Of a DNA stretch of 64,000 nt, positions 24,687 through 34,645 are shown piece by piece. The first letter of the stretch is position 1. Each line of letters opens with the position of its first letter. Made by a program: the position numbers and the translations under genes. The notes beneath the pieces are model-generated. The model was not told the origin of the DNA. It was given only the letters and a program-made list of their open reading frames with translations, and made no database searches. The DNA is taken from contig JAFZKN010000012.1 in NCBI GenBank assembly GCA_017553635.1, forward strand, positions 66,483 through 130,482. Reading direction: 5' to 3'. This stretch comes from Treponema sp. (lineage in GTDB: Bacteria; Spirochaetota; Spirochaetia; Treponematales; Treponemataceae).

Positions 24687-26735
24687 TTAGTTAATTTCTG
24701 CAATTGCCTGTCCTGCAGCTACCTGTGTTGCAGGCTGTGCAAGGAAGTGAACTTTTCCGGCAGTTCCGGCTTTAATTTCAAGTTCCATCTTCATAGATTC
24801 AATCATGATGATTGTTGTATCAGGCTGAACTGAAGCACCTTCAGAAACTACATATTTTAAAAGTGTTCCTGCAACTGGAGCGTTAACAGGTTTTCCGCCT
24901 GCTGATGCGGCAGGAGCTGGAGAAGCAGCCTGTGGAGCTGCTGCAGGTGCTGCTGCTGGAGCTGCCATTACTACTCCTCCGAGAGTTGCAATAACCTGTC
25001 CTGCTGTAATCTGTGTTCCCGGCTGAACAGTAAAGTTAATCTTTCCATCTTCAGGAGCTTTTACTTCAAGTTCCATCTTCATAGATTCGAGCATGATTAC
25101 TGTGTCGCCTTTTTTAACCTGAGCACCGTTTGCTGCAACGTGCTTTAAAAGTGTTCCTGCTACAGGTGCTTTAATTTCTACACCGCCAGTAACTGTTGCA
25201 GCTGGAGCTGCCTGAGCGCTTCCTGCTGCACCGAATGAAACATTGTAAGCTGTTCCGTTAACTGTGATGTTAGAACCGTTAGCTGTAACATTGTAAGCTG
25301 TTCCGTTTACTGTAACTGTGTAAGAACCGTTTGCAGAAGCCTGAGGAGCTGCGCTTTCTACTTTTCCAAATTTTTCCTGAGCGTCTACCGGACCTTCTGA
25401 TCTTGTCTTAAAGAATCCAGGTGCTACTTTAGGGAACATTGCATAAGTAAGAACGTCTTCATCGCTTCCGTTTCCGCCGGCTTCTTTAGCCTGTTTAACC
25501 ATTTCGTCCCATTCCATTGGAATTTCATCTGCAGGACGGCATGTCATCGGAGCAGACATTCCTGTCTGTGCGAGAGCTTTCTTTACGAGTTCTGCGTTTG
25601 GTTCAGCAGGAAGTTTTCCATATCTTCCAACGAGAAGATCTGCAAACTCACCTGTCATTTTTTCGTAACGGCCAAAGAGTACGTTAAATACTGCCTGTGT
25701 TCCTACGATCTGTGATGTAGGTGTTACAAGTGGAACATATCCTACATCTTTATGTACGTTAACGAGTTCTTTAAGAACGTCGTCCATCTTATCTGATTTA
25801 CCCTGCTGCTTGAGCTGGCTTTCGAGGTTAGAAAGCATTCCGCCTGGAACCTGACTTGCAAGAATACGTGTATCAGCTCCGAGGAATTTAGATTCAAGAG
25901 AAGCATAGTGTGAACGAACTTCTCTAAAGTATGCAGCAATTTCAAGAAGTGCATTGATGTCTAAGTCTGTGTCGTATTCTGTTCCCTTGAGCATTTCTAC
26001 AACTGTTTCTGTAGCAGAATGAGAAGTTCCCATTGCCATAGAAGAAATTGCAGTATCAAGAACATCTGCGCCTGCTTCTGCAGCTTTAAGAAGTGTTGCA
26101 ACAGAAAGACCTGTTGTTGCGTGTGTATGAATCTGAACAGGAATATCAACCTTTGATTTGATAGCCTTTACAAGGTCATAAGCAGCATAAGGTTTTAAAA
26201 GACCTGACATATCTTTGATACAGATTGAATCTGCGCCAAAGTCTGCATATGTTTTTGCAAGTTCAGCATATTTTTCGTTTGTGTGGTATGGAGTTACGGC
26301 ATAAGAAATTGCCATCTGAACGTGTTTACCGGTTTTCTTTGCAGCGTCTGCAGAACGTTTTAAGTTTCTTGGATCGTTACATGCATCGAAAATTCTGAAT
26401 ACGCCGATTCCGTTTTTAGCAGCTGTTTCAACAAACTTGTCTACTACATCGTCTGCATAGTGGCGGTAACCCAAAAGGTTCTGTCCGCGAAGAAGCATCT
26501 GAATAGGTGTGTTAGGACAGGCTTTTGCCATTTTGCGGAGTCTGTCCCATGGATCTTCATTAAGGAAGCGGATACATGAGTCATATGTTGCTCCACCCCA
26601 TCCTTCAAGGCTCCAGAAACCGATTTTATCGAGTTTTTCAAATGCCGGGAGCATATCTTTTGTTGTCATTCTTGTTGCATGAAGGCTCTGATGAGCGTCA
26701 CGCAATACTAATTCTGTTAATTTGATTTTAGACAT
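24687..26735 (-). CDS. oadA: Oxaloacetate decarboxylase alpha subunit with two biotinyl domains
   Basis: A 682-aa carboxyltransferase that moves CO2 from oxaloacetate to biotin, leaving pyruvate. The N-terminal TIM barrel (~1-300) has the metal-binding LRDAHQSLHATRM and KDMSGLL segments; a conserved PYC_OADA domain follows. Two tandem biotin-carrier domains lie at the C-terminus, each with ESMKMELE; the biotinylated lysines would be K553 and K649. Family members usually have one. A short linker repeat (VNGTAYNV twice) and an Ala/Pro linker separate the domains. Pyruvate carboxylase B is a possible alternative name, but the beta and gamma subunit genes favour a Na+-pump decarboxylase. Confidence 0.92.
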   Translation of the reverse strand: MSKIKLTELVLRDAHQSLHATRMTTKDMLPAFEKLDKIGFWSLEGWGGATYDSCIRFLNEDPWDRLRKMAKACPNTPIQMLLRGQNLLGYRHYADDVVDKFVETAAKNGIGVFRIFDACNDPRNLKRSADAAKKTGKHVQMAISYAVTPYHTNEKYAELAKTYADFGADSICIKDMSGLLKPYAAYDLVKAIKSKVDIPVQIHTHATTGLSVATLLKAAEAGADVLDTAISSMAMGTSHSATETVVEMLKGTEYDTDLDINALLEIAAYFREVRSHYASLESKFLGADTRILASQVPGGMLSNLESQLKQQGKSDKMDDVLKELVNVHKDVGYVPLVTPTSQIVGTQAVFNVLFGRYEKMTGEFADLLVGRYGKLPAEPNAELVKKALAQTGMSAPMTCRPADEIPMEWDEMVKQAKEAGGNGSDEDVLTYAMFPKVAPGFFKTRSEGPVDAQEKFGKVESAAPQASANGSYTVTVNGTAYNVTANGSNITVNGTAYNVSFGAAGSAQAAPAATVTGGVEIKAPVAGTLLKHVAANGAQVKKGDTVIMLESMKMELEVKAPEDGKINFTVQPGTQITAGQVIATLGGVVMAAPAAAPAAAPQAASPAPAASAGGKPVNAPVAGTLLKYVVSEGASVQPDTTIIMIESMKMELEIKAGTAGKVHFLAQPATQVAAGQAIAEIN

Positions 26736-26753
26736 ATCGTTCTTCCTTAATAT

Positions 26754-26984
26754 TTATTTTTTAAGTGCCGTTGCAATAGCGGCTACTACAGCTTTATCGT
26801 CCTGTGCAGGGGCCGAAGCAGGTGTACTCTTTTCTTCCGGTGCATCAACATCCATTTTCAATGCATGCAGAACCGCGTGTAATGCATACATACAAATAAT
26901 CATAATAATGAGGAATGTAAAAACAACTCCCATTCCAAGCAAAGTCAAAATTCCGCTCTGACCAAGCATATCTACTATTGTCAT
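26754..26984 (-). CDS. oadG: Na+-pump decarboxylase gamma subunit
   Basis: A 76-aa protein with one N-terminal membrane helix (~12-35, GMGVVFTFLIIMIICMYAL) and a Pro/Ala-rich cytoplasmic tail, the layout of OadG, which anchors the alpha subunit to the membrane-bound beta subunit. Eighteen bp separate it from oadA. It is the first gene of the operon. The start is preceded by a GGGGG stretch that can serve as ribosome-binding site. Confidence 0.85.
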   Translation of the reverse strand: MTIVDMLGQSGILTLLGMGVVFTFLIIMIICMYALHAVLHALKMDVDAPEEKSTPASAPAQDDKAVVAAIATALKK

Positions 26985-27157
26985 AAGACCCCCAAAAAGT
27001 TTCCTTAAAACCCCTTTTTTTTTAAAAAAAAAGAAATTAGAACAAGTTTACCATAAATCAATTTCTGTTTCAATGGCCCACAATACTAATAGAAGAAAGT
27101 TGTCATTTTCAACTAATACAGAAAGGACATTTTTCCGATAAATAAATGGGTATTTTT

Positions 27158-28342
27158 ATGAAAAAACAACTTATATTTTCTGTAATTATTTCACTTTTTC
27201 TATGCTTTTCTCTCACAAATTCTCTGTTTTCGTGTTCAAAACCTGAGAAAGAGGAAGAACCTCAGATTAAAGAAAAACTCATCACAACTCACAACTGGTA
27301 TTACCTTAAAAAAGATGGGTTTGAACAGATAAATTCTCCACTGAATGCCCCTCTCGTAATTAAAAAACCATGGACCGAGAGTATAAGAATCAGTTCAATA
27401 GGACAGACTGCTCTTATAGATTCTACTCAAAAAAACACAGCTCCAAAAGCTTATGCACTTGTAAACAGATGCGGTATAGTTGAATTTGATTCGGATAAAG
27501 CTGTTCTTTTCCCGGATAACCTTTTATTTAAGGACAGCACGGCAGAACAGATTGTTTTTATGAATGGAAATCCAGTTTTTTCTCTATACAAAAATGATTT
27601 CTTTAATGAAAAATTTTCTGCACAGGAAAAAAACAGCAGTTCTATTTTAGTTCAGTTTGACACAAAATCAGAATCGTTCTTTCCAATCATTACAACAGAA
27701 TCATTTAATCTTAACAGCAATTCGCAGGTTAACGATTTTTACTGGGACGGAACTTTCTGGTATTACTGCATAAAAGAGTCGCAGAAAGAAAAAACAATTT
27801 TTTCATACATCAAGTGGAATCCAAAAAAATCTCTTCTGTCAATTCTTCCGGCAGATACTCCTAAAAAGATAGATGTTCAAGAATCATCTGAAACTGAATT
27901 TAGAATAAAAAAAGCAGTAACTCCATTTGGAAGTGCACCTGAACGGATTAAAAAACTGCTTTCTTCTCTTCCAAAAAATTTTAATTTTTATCTTGAAGTA
28001 AAAACCGCAGGCGGACCTTCACCACGTTATTACGAAAAAAATTCTCCAGACGGCGACACTCCACTGGAAGGAAAAGTTCAGCTTTCAGATTCTTGGGTAG
28101 CTGCAATTTTTAAAGACGGAACAATGTATTTTTCCGGTTCACTTTACAACAGAAGAATGCTCAATAATTCAAAACCGATTGCTTTAAGGCTTCCAAGACT
28201 TCCAGACGGATTTACATACACAGATTTTGGAATATCTGACGGACACTTATATGCATCATGGGAAGAAGAATCATTCTTCGAAACAGGCAGATCGGGATTT
28301 TTAAGTGTAGATTTGGCAAAAGTGCTGTATAATGAATTTTAG
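27158..28342 (+). CDS. Predicted lipoprotein of unknown function
   Basis: Lipoprotein signal peptide with lipobox LFSC about 25 residues from the start, then an acidic, Lys-rich linker. The ~365-residue mature part is beta-rich with repeated short aromatic motifs (YYLKKDGFEQI, FYWDGTFWYYC, DGHLYASWEE), which might form a propeller-like domain; no family is recognised. ATG 27158 gives the standard signal peptide; an in-frame ATG at 27146 would add four residues. It lies 8 bp upstream of an outer-membrane-like gene, so a shared envelope role is likely. Confidence 0.65.
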   Translation: MKKQLIFSVIISLFLCFSLTNSLFSCSKPEKEEEPQIKEKLITTHNWYYLKKDGFEQINSPLNAPLVIKKPWTESIRISSIGQTALIDSTQKNTAPKAYALVNRCGIVEFDSDKAVLFPDNLLFKDSTAEQIVFMNGNPVFSLYKNDFFNEKFSAQEKNSSSILVQFDTKSESFFPIITTESFNLNSNSQVNDFYWDGTFWYYCIKESQKEKTIFSYIKWNPKKSLLSILPADTPKKIDVQESSETEFRIKKAVTPFGSAPERIKKLLSSLPKNFNFYLEVKTAGGPSPRYYEKNSPDGDTPLEGKVQLSDSWVAAIFKDGTMYFSGSLYNRRMLNNSKPIALRLPRLPDGFTYTDFGISDGHLYASWEEESFFETGRSGFLSVDLAKVLYNEF

Positions 28343-28350
28343 GTGTAGCT

Positions 28351-29031
28351 ATGAAAAAAATCTTAAAGAAAAGTTTTATGTTCTTTTTATTTTCTCTTTT
28401 TTCATTAAATGCTTTTAGTCAGGAAAGTGAAGAAATAAAAAAAGAAATAAGTGTTAATCCGTTTGCAAAATTCGGTACAAACATCATGATAAACACAGCA
28501 CCTGAACAGTATCGTGCACCTTCACCTGTTAACTTTATACTCGGTGGTGGTGCTGTAATCGGTCTTACAGAAATGATTACTATTGAACCAGAATTTGATT
28601 TCTGGTCAATGTATTATTTTTTTGATGGAGAAAAAGCCCGCCCTGCAGAGATTGAACACAGAACAGCAACAGTATTATGCTTTATGCTGGACATACCGGT
28701 TGGATTTAATTTTTATAAAGGTAATCATACATTTACACCAGGTGCAGGACTCGGATTTTTAATCAGATTCGGTTTTTTATCTCACGGTGTAAAATCAAAC
28801 GATCCGGGTGCAAGTGGAAGTGCGCAGAACGATGTAGACAAAATTAATTCTTATTTCTGGGGAAATGCAAGATTTTTATACCCGGAAGTTTTCTTTTCGT
28901 GGGATTATAAGATAACAGAAAAAATAAGAGCGGGCGCTTCGGTAAAACTCTACATTCCTGCAGGGTCTATCATTTCCGGCGATGGTATTGACGGAATGAT
29001 ACTGAACTTCTCTGCCCGCGTAATATTTTAA
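28351..29031 (+). CDS. Predicted outer-membrane beta-barrel protein
   Basis: A 226-aa protein with a signal peptide (likely cleavage before QES) and alternating strands. The last residues, LNFSARVIF, end in Phe as is usual for proteins inserted by the Bam machinery. Size and pattern fit a small OmpW/OmpA-like barrel of 8-10 strands. It follows the lipoprotein by 8 bp and overlaps convergent thrS by 4 bp. Confidence 0.65.
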   Translation: MKKILKKSFMFFLFSLFSLNAFSQESEEIKKEISVNPFAKFGTNIMINTAPEQYRAPSPVNFILGGGAVIGLTEMITIEPEFDFWSMYYFFDGEKARPAEIEHRTATVLCFMLDIPVGFNFYKGNHTFTPGAGLGFLIRFGFLSHGVKSNDPGASGSAQNDVDKINSYFWGNARFLYPEVFFSWDYKITEKIRAGASVKLYIPAGSIISGDGIDGMILNFSARVIF

Positions 29032-30779
29032 ATTCCTACAAAACGAGTCTCTATCTTATCCTGAACATACTTGATAAAGTCTTCAAGCTTAAATGTTTCC
29101 TGAGGCTTTTTACTTGAAAAACGATAACGGCATGTTACAGTTTCAGAATCTTTTTCATTCTGTCCTACAACAAGAATATAAGGCGTTCTGTGTTCTGTAG
29201 AAATATTCTTGATTTTTGCCTTCATATTCTCATCACTTAAGTAAGCGTTAGAACGTATATCTGCTGCAACAAGTGCATCGTTTACTTTCTTTGCATAGTC
29301 ATCAAACTCATTCGATACAGGAACAACAGCAACCTGTTCAAATGCAAGCCATGTCGGAAAAGCACCTGCAAAGTTTTCAATTAAGATTCCGAGGAAGCGC
29401 TCAAACGATCCGAGGATTGCACGGTGAAGCATTACAGGATGGTGCTTCTGGTTATCTGCACCGATGTAAGTTGCATCAAGGCGTTCTGCACTTGGAAGCT
29501 GATAGTCTACCTGGATTGTTCCACACTGCCATTCGCGTCCGAGACAGTCGTAAAGCTTAAACTCAAGCTTTGGTCCGTAGAATGCTCCTTCTCCCGGCTG
29601 AATTTCATATTCAAGTCCTGCGCCGTGACATGCATCTGCTAAAGCTTTTTCTGCCCTTTCCCATGTTGCAAGATCTCCGACATGATCTTCCGGCATTGTA
29701 GAAAATTTTACGACAAGTTCGTCAAAACCAAAATCGTGGTAAACCTGTTTTAAAAGTTTACAGAACTTTTCTACTTCCGGTCCGATCTGTTCTTCTGTAC
29801 AGAGAATGTGTGCATCATCCTGAACAAAGCCGCGCACGCGCATGCATCCATGGAGTGTGCCGCTCGGTTCGTTTCTTACATCGTGACCAAACTCTGCAAG
29901 ACGAAGCGGTAAATCTTTATACGATCTCTGGCGGCTTTTAAAAATTTCAAGTGCGCCAGGACAGTTCATCGGTTTAATTGCAAAAAGACGCTTTTCTGAT
30001 TCTGTGATGAACATGTTTCTCTGGTAGTGTCCCCAGTGTCCCGAGCGTTCCCACAGCGTGCGCGGCATGATGGCAGGTGTATTAACTTCCTGGTAACCGT
30101 CGCGCTTAATCATTTTGCGCATATAATCCTGCATTGTTGTATAAATTGTCCATCCGTTCGGATGCCAGAAAACCTGTCCCGGATTTTCGTTATCCACGTG
30201 GAATAAATCCATTTCTATTCCGAGTTTTCTGTGATCGCGTTTTTCTGCTTCTGCAAGCATTGTAAGATAATCTTTTAAATCATTTGGCTTTGCAAAACAG
30301 AGTGCATAAATACGGGTAAGCTGAGCTTTTGTTGCATCGCCCCTCCAGTATGCACCTGCAATTTTATCAAGTTTAAATGCCTGTCCATTGATTTCTTTTG
30401 TATTTGCAACGTGAGGTCCGCGGCATAAATCAAGATAACCGTCCTGTTCGTAAGTTGTAATTGTTTCTCCGTCAGGGAGGTCGTTAATGAGTTCAACTTT
30501 ATAAGGTTCATCAGCAAAAAGCTTTAATGCCTCTTCTTTTGAAACTTCTTTTCTTACAAAATCATGATTTCCTGCAAGAATTTTTCTCATTTCTTTTTCG
30601 ATCGCAGGAAAATCGGTGTCGGAAATTTTTGTGGTTCCAAAATCAAAGTCATAGTAAAAACCATTGTCGATGGCAGGACCAATTGCAATTTTGGTTCCCG
30701 GGAACAATCTCTTAACTGCTTCTGCCATAACGTGCGCACAACTGTGCCTAACTGTCTGTAAATGTTCATCGATTGCCAT
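29028..30779 (-). CDS. thrS: Threonyl-tRNA synthetase lacking the TGS domain
   Basis: Charges tRNA-Thr in the cytoplasm. The 583-aa protein begins directly at the editing domain (HSCAHVMAEA and CRGPH supply its zinc-type residues), followed by the class II catalytic core (MNCPGALEIF, RNEPSGTLHG, FVQDDAHI, MLHRAILGSFERFLG) and the anticodon-binding domain. The ~60-residue N-terminal TGS domain of typical ThrS is absent. ATG 30779 is chosen because AAGGAAG lies 6 nt upstream; a longer in-frame reading has no such site and would run through the promoter. The leader contains an 8-bp hairpin. Confidence 0.95.
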   Translation of the reverse strand: MAIDEHLQTVRHSCAHVMAEAVKRLFPGTKIAIGPAIDNGFYYDFDFGTTKISDTDFPAIEKEMRKILAGNHDFVRKEVSKEEALKLFADEPYKVELINDLPDGETITTYEQDGYLDLCRGPHVANTKEINGQAFKLDKIAGAYWRGDATKAQLTRIYALCFAKPNDLKDYLTMLAEAEKRDHRKLGIEMDLFHVDNENPGQVFWHPNGWTIYTTMQDYMRKMIKRDGYQEVNTPAIMPRTLWERSGHWGHYQRNMFITESEKRLFAIKPMNCPGALEIFKSRQRSYKDLPLRLAEFGHDVRNEPSGTLHGCMRVRGFVQDDAHILCTEEQIGPEVEKFCKLLKQVYHDFGFDELVVKFSTMPEDHVGDLATWERAEKALADACHGAGLEYEIQPGEGAFYGPKLEFKLYDCLGREWQCGTIQVDYQLPSAERLDATYIGADNQKHHPVMLHRAILGSFERFLGILIENFAGAFPTWLAFEQVAVVPVSNEFDDYAKKVNDALVAADIRSNAYLSDENMKAKIKNISTEHRTPYILVVGQNEKDSETVTCRYRFSSKKPQETFKLEDFIKYVQDKIETRFVGI

Positions 30780-30792
30780 AAAAACTTCCTTT

Positions 30793-30811
30793 GAAAGAAT
30801 AAAATTCTTTC
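30793..30811 (-). promoter_or_regulatory. Hairpin in the thrS leader next to the ribosome-binding site
   Basis: Perfect 8-bp arms GAAAGAAT / ATTCTTTC with a 3-nt loop, directly upstream of AAGGAAG. In other bacteria ThrS controls its own translation through leader stem-loops; such a role here is inference. Confidence 0.45.
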
Positions 30812-30831
30812 TATAATATAATAGTTTTACT

Positions 30832-30860
30832 AGAATATTAAGGAAGGGAATTTTTGTCAA
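30832..30860 (-). promoter_or_regulatory. thrS promoter
   Basis: Minus-strand perfect TTGACA, 17-bp spacer and TATTCT. Initiation near 30825 gives a leader of about 45 nt. Confidence 0.7.
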
Positions 30861-30896
30861 CTACAGGATAATTAGCATTTTCAGGCATAATTAACC

Positions 30897-30925
30897 TTGA
30901 GAGAAAAGCCATTCTGGGCTAAAAT
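30897..30925 (+). promoter_or_regulatory. dnaE promoter, apparently leaderless
   Basis: TTGAGA, 17-bp spacer and TAAAAT, ending 7 nt before the dnaE ATG at 30933. The TTG inside the -35 is in frame with dnaE and could be mistaken for its start codon. Confidence 0.7.
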
Positions 30926-30932
30926 ACAGTTT

Positions 30933-33900
30933 ATGGCAGATATTCACGTTTTTGATCCGGCGCCTGAGGGGACACCGGTTTCTAATTTTGTTCACCTTCA
31001 TGTACATTCAGATTATTCACTTCTGGACAGCTGCGCAAAAATCGACAGTTTAATCGCAAAAGCAAAAAGCCTTAACATGAAAGCTCTGGCTCTTACAGAC
31101 CACGGTAATATGTTCGGTGTACTGAATTTTGAGCATATCTGCCATGCAAACGGTATTAATCCTATCGTCGGCGAAGAATTTTATGTCGCTTACGGAAGTC
31201 ACCTGGAAAAAAATGATGTTCCATATTCCCGTAAAGGTGAAGACGGAGACAGAAAAGCACATTATTTTCACTTAATTCTTCTCTGCGAAAATGAAACCGG
31301 CTACAAAAACATGAGCTGGCTTTCTTCAATAGGCTTTACAGAAGGAATGTATTATGGAAAGCCTCGAATTGATTTTGAGCTTCTTGAAAAATACCATGAA
31401 GGACTTATCTGCTGTTCAGCATGTATCGCAGGAGAAATTCCGCAGCTTCTGCTTGCAGGAAAGGATGAAGAAGCAAAAGAAGTTGCTTTAAAATATAAAA
31501 ATCTTTTTGGGCCGGATCATTATTATCTTGAAATTCAGGATCATGGTCTTGAAGATCAAAAAATTGTAAATAAAAAACTTATTGCTCTTGCGCATGAGCT
31601 TGACATTCCACTTGTTGCAACTAATGACGTTCACTATGTAGAACGGGAAGATGCAGTTGCACAGGATATTTTACGATGCATCGGTTTTAAAAAACTTTAC
31701 AACGAGCCGCATCAGACAATGGGTGGAGCAGGAAATGACAACTGGTATTTTAAAACTGAAGAAGAAATGCGTTCTCTTTTCCCTGACTGCCCGGAAGCAA
31801 TCGACAACACAGTTAAAATCGCAGACATGTGTAACCTTACAATACCTCAGTACAAAACTCAGGAATTAAAAGATTGTCTTCCTCGTTTTAAACTCCCTGA
31901 CGAATTCTGTACTCATGGTGATGATTACAAATCAAACCAGGATGATTACGTACGTCATATAGTCGAAGAAGGTTTAAAGAAACGTTACAAAGAGATTACT
32001 CCAGAAATCCGGGAGCGTGCAGAATATGAATTGGGAATTATTTTTCAAATGGGATTTTCCGGATACTTTCTTATCGTATGGGAATTTATCAACTGGTCAA
32101 AATCTACATGGGACAATGTAAACAATAAACCTAAACCGTATATTCCGATTGGTCCTGGCCGTGGCTCCGGCGCAGGTTCTCTTGTCGCCTATGCAATGAC
32201 GATTACAGACATAGACCCGTTTAAATACGGTCTTATCTTTGAACGATTCTTAAATCCTGAACGTGTGTCAATGCCTGATTTTGACGTTGATATGGACTTC
32301 GACTTTCGGCAGGATATCATTCAGCACACAAGAGATCTTTACGGAGATCCTCAGGTAGGACACATCGTAACATTCGGAACATTAAAAGCAAAACAGGTTC
32401 TCGCAGATGTCGGCCGCGTTTTAAACATTCCGCTTAGCGAAGTAAACATGTTAAAAAAATGCATTCCTGACAACCCAAAGGCAAAACTAAAAAATGCATT
32501 TGAACCTGCCAATGATAAATTTCCTGACGGCGGTCAGCTTATTCCATATAAAGATGATCCAAGATATCAGCAGCTTTTTGAACTTGCAATCAAACTCGAA
32601 AACGTAAACCGAAACACAGGTCTTCATGCTTCGGGAATGGTAATCGGTCTTACAGAACTTCCAAACTGGGCTCCTGTATTCGTTGCAGAAGGAAAAGTCG
32701 CTGTTCAGTATACGATGGACATAATCGAACCATGTGGTCTTGTAAAATTTGATTACCTTGGTTTAAAAACTCTTTCATTAATCCGTTACGCAGAAAACAT
32801 CATAAACAAACATAGAAAGCCCGGATCTCCAGAATTTATTACTGCAGAAGTTTCAGAAACAGATGAAAAAACTTTTGACTTATTTGACAGAGGAGACTCT
32901 GTTGCGGTATTCCAGTTTGAAAGTCCGGGAATGCAGAAAATTCTCCGTCAGGCAAAACCTCGAAAACTCGAAGAACTTGTTGCGTTAAATGCACTTTATC
33001 GCCCTGGTCCAATGGATTATATTCCACAGTACATCGACGGAAAATGGAAACCCGAAACGATTCATTATCCGGATCCATGTCTCGAAGATATTCTCAAAGA
33101 AACTTACGGTGTAATGGTTTACCAGGAACAGGTAATGCAGGTTGCACAGAGAATTGCAGGTTTCTCTTTAGGCGGTGCAGATATGCTCCGTCGAGCTATG
33201 GGAAAGAAAAAACTTGAAGTTCTCATGGGAAAGAAAAAAGAATTTATCGAAGGAGCTTTAAAACAGGGATTTACAGAACAGCATGCAGATGAAATTTTTG
33301 AAATCATGGTTCCGTTTGCCGGATACGGATTCAATAAATCTCATGCTGCTGCATACTCTGTCTTAGCATACAGAACAGGATGGCTTAAAGCAAATTATCC
33401 TGCAGAGTTTATGGCAGCAAACCTTACAAACGAAATAAATTCTACTGATACAATACCGGAATACATTTCAGAATGTAACAGAATGGGAATCCCTGTTGAC
33501 CCGCCGGATGTAAACCGCTCTGATGTCATATTTGACGTTGTAGACGGAAGAATTGTCTTTGGCCTTAAGGGAATTAAGGGAATGGGAGACGGAGCTGCCG
33601 CTGCAATAGTCAGTGAACGCGAAGAAAACGGTCCGTATACATCATTCATAGACTTTGTAGAACGTGTAGGAATTAAAGTAATTGACGGCAAACGTGCTGT
33701 AAACAACAAGGCAATTGAAGTTCTCATAAAGACAGGCGCATTTGACCACGTGGGGCAGTCAGAAAAAGAAATCTGTAACCGCCCTACACTTTTACAGAAT
33801 CTTGAACGTGCAGTTGATTATGCAGAAGCAAAACATTCCGGCTCTGAAAACGGACAGGTTTCTCTTTTTGAAGATACAGGTGAAAAAGAATTTGTAGATT

Positions 33901-34625
33901 TTACATTTGAAGAAGTTGAAGATCTTCCGACAATGGAAAAACTTAACATGGAAAAAGAATGCATCGGAATTTATATTTCCGGTCATCCGCTTGATGAATA
34001 TAAAAAAGCCATCGAACAGTGCGCTACACTCGGTTTTGCAAATCTGGAAAGAGAAGCAAAACTTGCAAAAGAACAGAAAGCTTCGCAGGATGCATCCGGC
34101 CAAACTTCATGGGCACAGCGTAACTCCGGCAAAGTATACACATTAATCGGAATGATTGAAGAGCTTCGTACAGCAAAAACTAAAAAAGGCGACGACATGG
34201 CGTTTGCAAAACTGCGTGACTTTAACGGTTCCGTTAATCTTACATTCTTCCCGAAAATATGGGGAGTTATGCGAAATCAGATTCAGTCTGACAGCATTTA
34301 TGCATTCAAGGGAAAACTTGATGTTTCCCGTGATGAACCTTCGGTTTTAGTTGATTCAATTGAAGATTTAAATTCGCTTCAAGTTCATTCCATACATGAA
34401 CTTCATATCCAAATGGAAAGCAATTTTAAAAATGAACTTGAAATTCAACCGCTTCGCGATTTCCTTTTTGGCACTCAGGGAAATTGCGCAGTATTTTTCC
34501 ATATAGAAACATCAGAAGGAACTTTTACGATAAAAGCAAATACACAGATGTCCGCACCAAGTGACAAAGAATTCATACAGTCACTCTGCGATATTCCTTT
34601 TGTAAAAGAAGTATGGACTGCTTAA
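30933..34625 (+). CDS. dnaE: DNA polymerase III alpha subunit
   Basis: Replicative polymerase of 1230 aa. Domains: N-terminal PHP (HLHVHSDYSLLDS, then LTDHGNMFG), palm with catalytic acidic motif PDFDVDMDFDFRQ, fingers and helix-hairpin-helix (YRPGPMDYIP, YGFNKSHAAAYSVLAYRTGWLKANYPAEFMA is the characteristic region in part), and a C-terminal OB fold (~1050-1150). ATG 30933 is preferred to the upstream TTG at 30897 because the promoter occupies that stretch. Followed 20 bp later by a YggT-family gene. Confidence 0.95.
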   Translation: MADIHVFDPAPEGTPVSNFVHLHVHSDYSLLDSCAKIDSLIAKAKSLNMKALALTDHGNMFGVLNFEHICHANGINPIVGEEFYVAYGSHLEKNDVPYSRKGEDGDRKAHYFHLILLCENETGYKNMSWLSSIGFTEGMYYGKPRIDFELLEKYHEGLICCSACIAGEIPQLLLAGKDEEAKEVALKYKNLFGPDHYYLEIQDHGLEDQKIVNKKLIALAHELDIPLVATNDVHYVEREDAVAQDILRCIGFKKLYNEPHQTMGGAGNDNWYFKTEEEMRSLFPDCPEAIDNTVKIADMCNLTIPQYKTQELKDCLPRFKLPDEFCTHGDDYKSNQDDYVRHIVEEGLKKRYKEITPEIRERAEYELGIIFQMGFSGYFLIVWEFINWSKSTWDNVNNKPKPYIPIGPGRGSGAGSLVAYAMTITDIDPFKYGLIFERFLNPERVSMPDFDVDMDFDFRQDIIQHTRDLYGDPQVGHIVTFGTLKAKQVLADVGRVLNIPLSEVNMLKKCIPDNPKAKLKNAFEPANDKFPDGGQLIPYKDDPRYQQLFELAIKLENVNRNTGLHASGMVIGLTELPNWAPVFVAEGKVAVQYTMDIIEPCGLVKFDYLGLKTLSLIRYAENIINKHRKPGSPEFITAEVSETDEKTFDLFDRGDSVAVFQFESPGMQKILRQAKPRKLEELVALNALYRPGPMDYIPQYIDGKWKPETIHYPDPCLEDILKETYGVMVYQEQVMQVAQRIAGFSLGGADMLRRAMGKKKLEVLMGKKKEFIEGALKQGFTEQHADEIFEIMVPFAGYGFNKSHAAAYSVLAYRTGWLKANYPAEFMAANLTNEINSTDTIPEYISECNRMGIPVDPPDVNRSDVIFDVVDGRIVFGLKGIKGMGDGAAAAIVSEREENGPYTSFIDFVERVGIKVIDGKRAVNNKAIEVLIKTGAFDHVGQSEKEICNRPTLLQNLERAVDYAEAKHSGSENGQVSLFEDTGEKEFVDFTFEEVEDLPTMEKLNMEKECIGIYISGHPLDEYKKAIEQCATLGFANLEREAKLAKEQKASQDASGQTSWAQRNSGKVYTLIGMIEELRTAKTKKGDDMAFAKLRDFNGSVNLTFFPKIWGVMRNQIQSDSIYAFKGKLDVSRDEPSVLVDSIEDLNSLQVHSIHELHIQMESNFKNELEIQPLRDFLFGTQGNCAVFFHIETSEGTFTIKANTQMSAPSDKEFIQSLCDIPFVKEVWTA

Positions 34626-34645
34626 TTTTTTTTGGATGGTAAAAC

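Noticed and set aside
27100..27145. Possible sigma-28 -10 element TCCGATAA before the lipoprotein at 27158
   Set aside because: The -10 match is good, but the -35 is only TAAT at a 16-bp spacing, so it is too weak to call.
30780..30860. Longer start for thrS (27 extra residues)
   Set aside because: It has no ribosome-binding site, runs into the -10/-35 elements and does not supply a TGS domain.
30897..30932. In-frame TTG start 12 codons upstream of dnaE
   Set aside because: It coincides with the -35 hexamer and adds no conserved residues.
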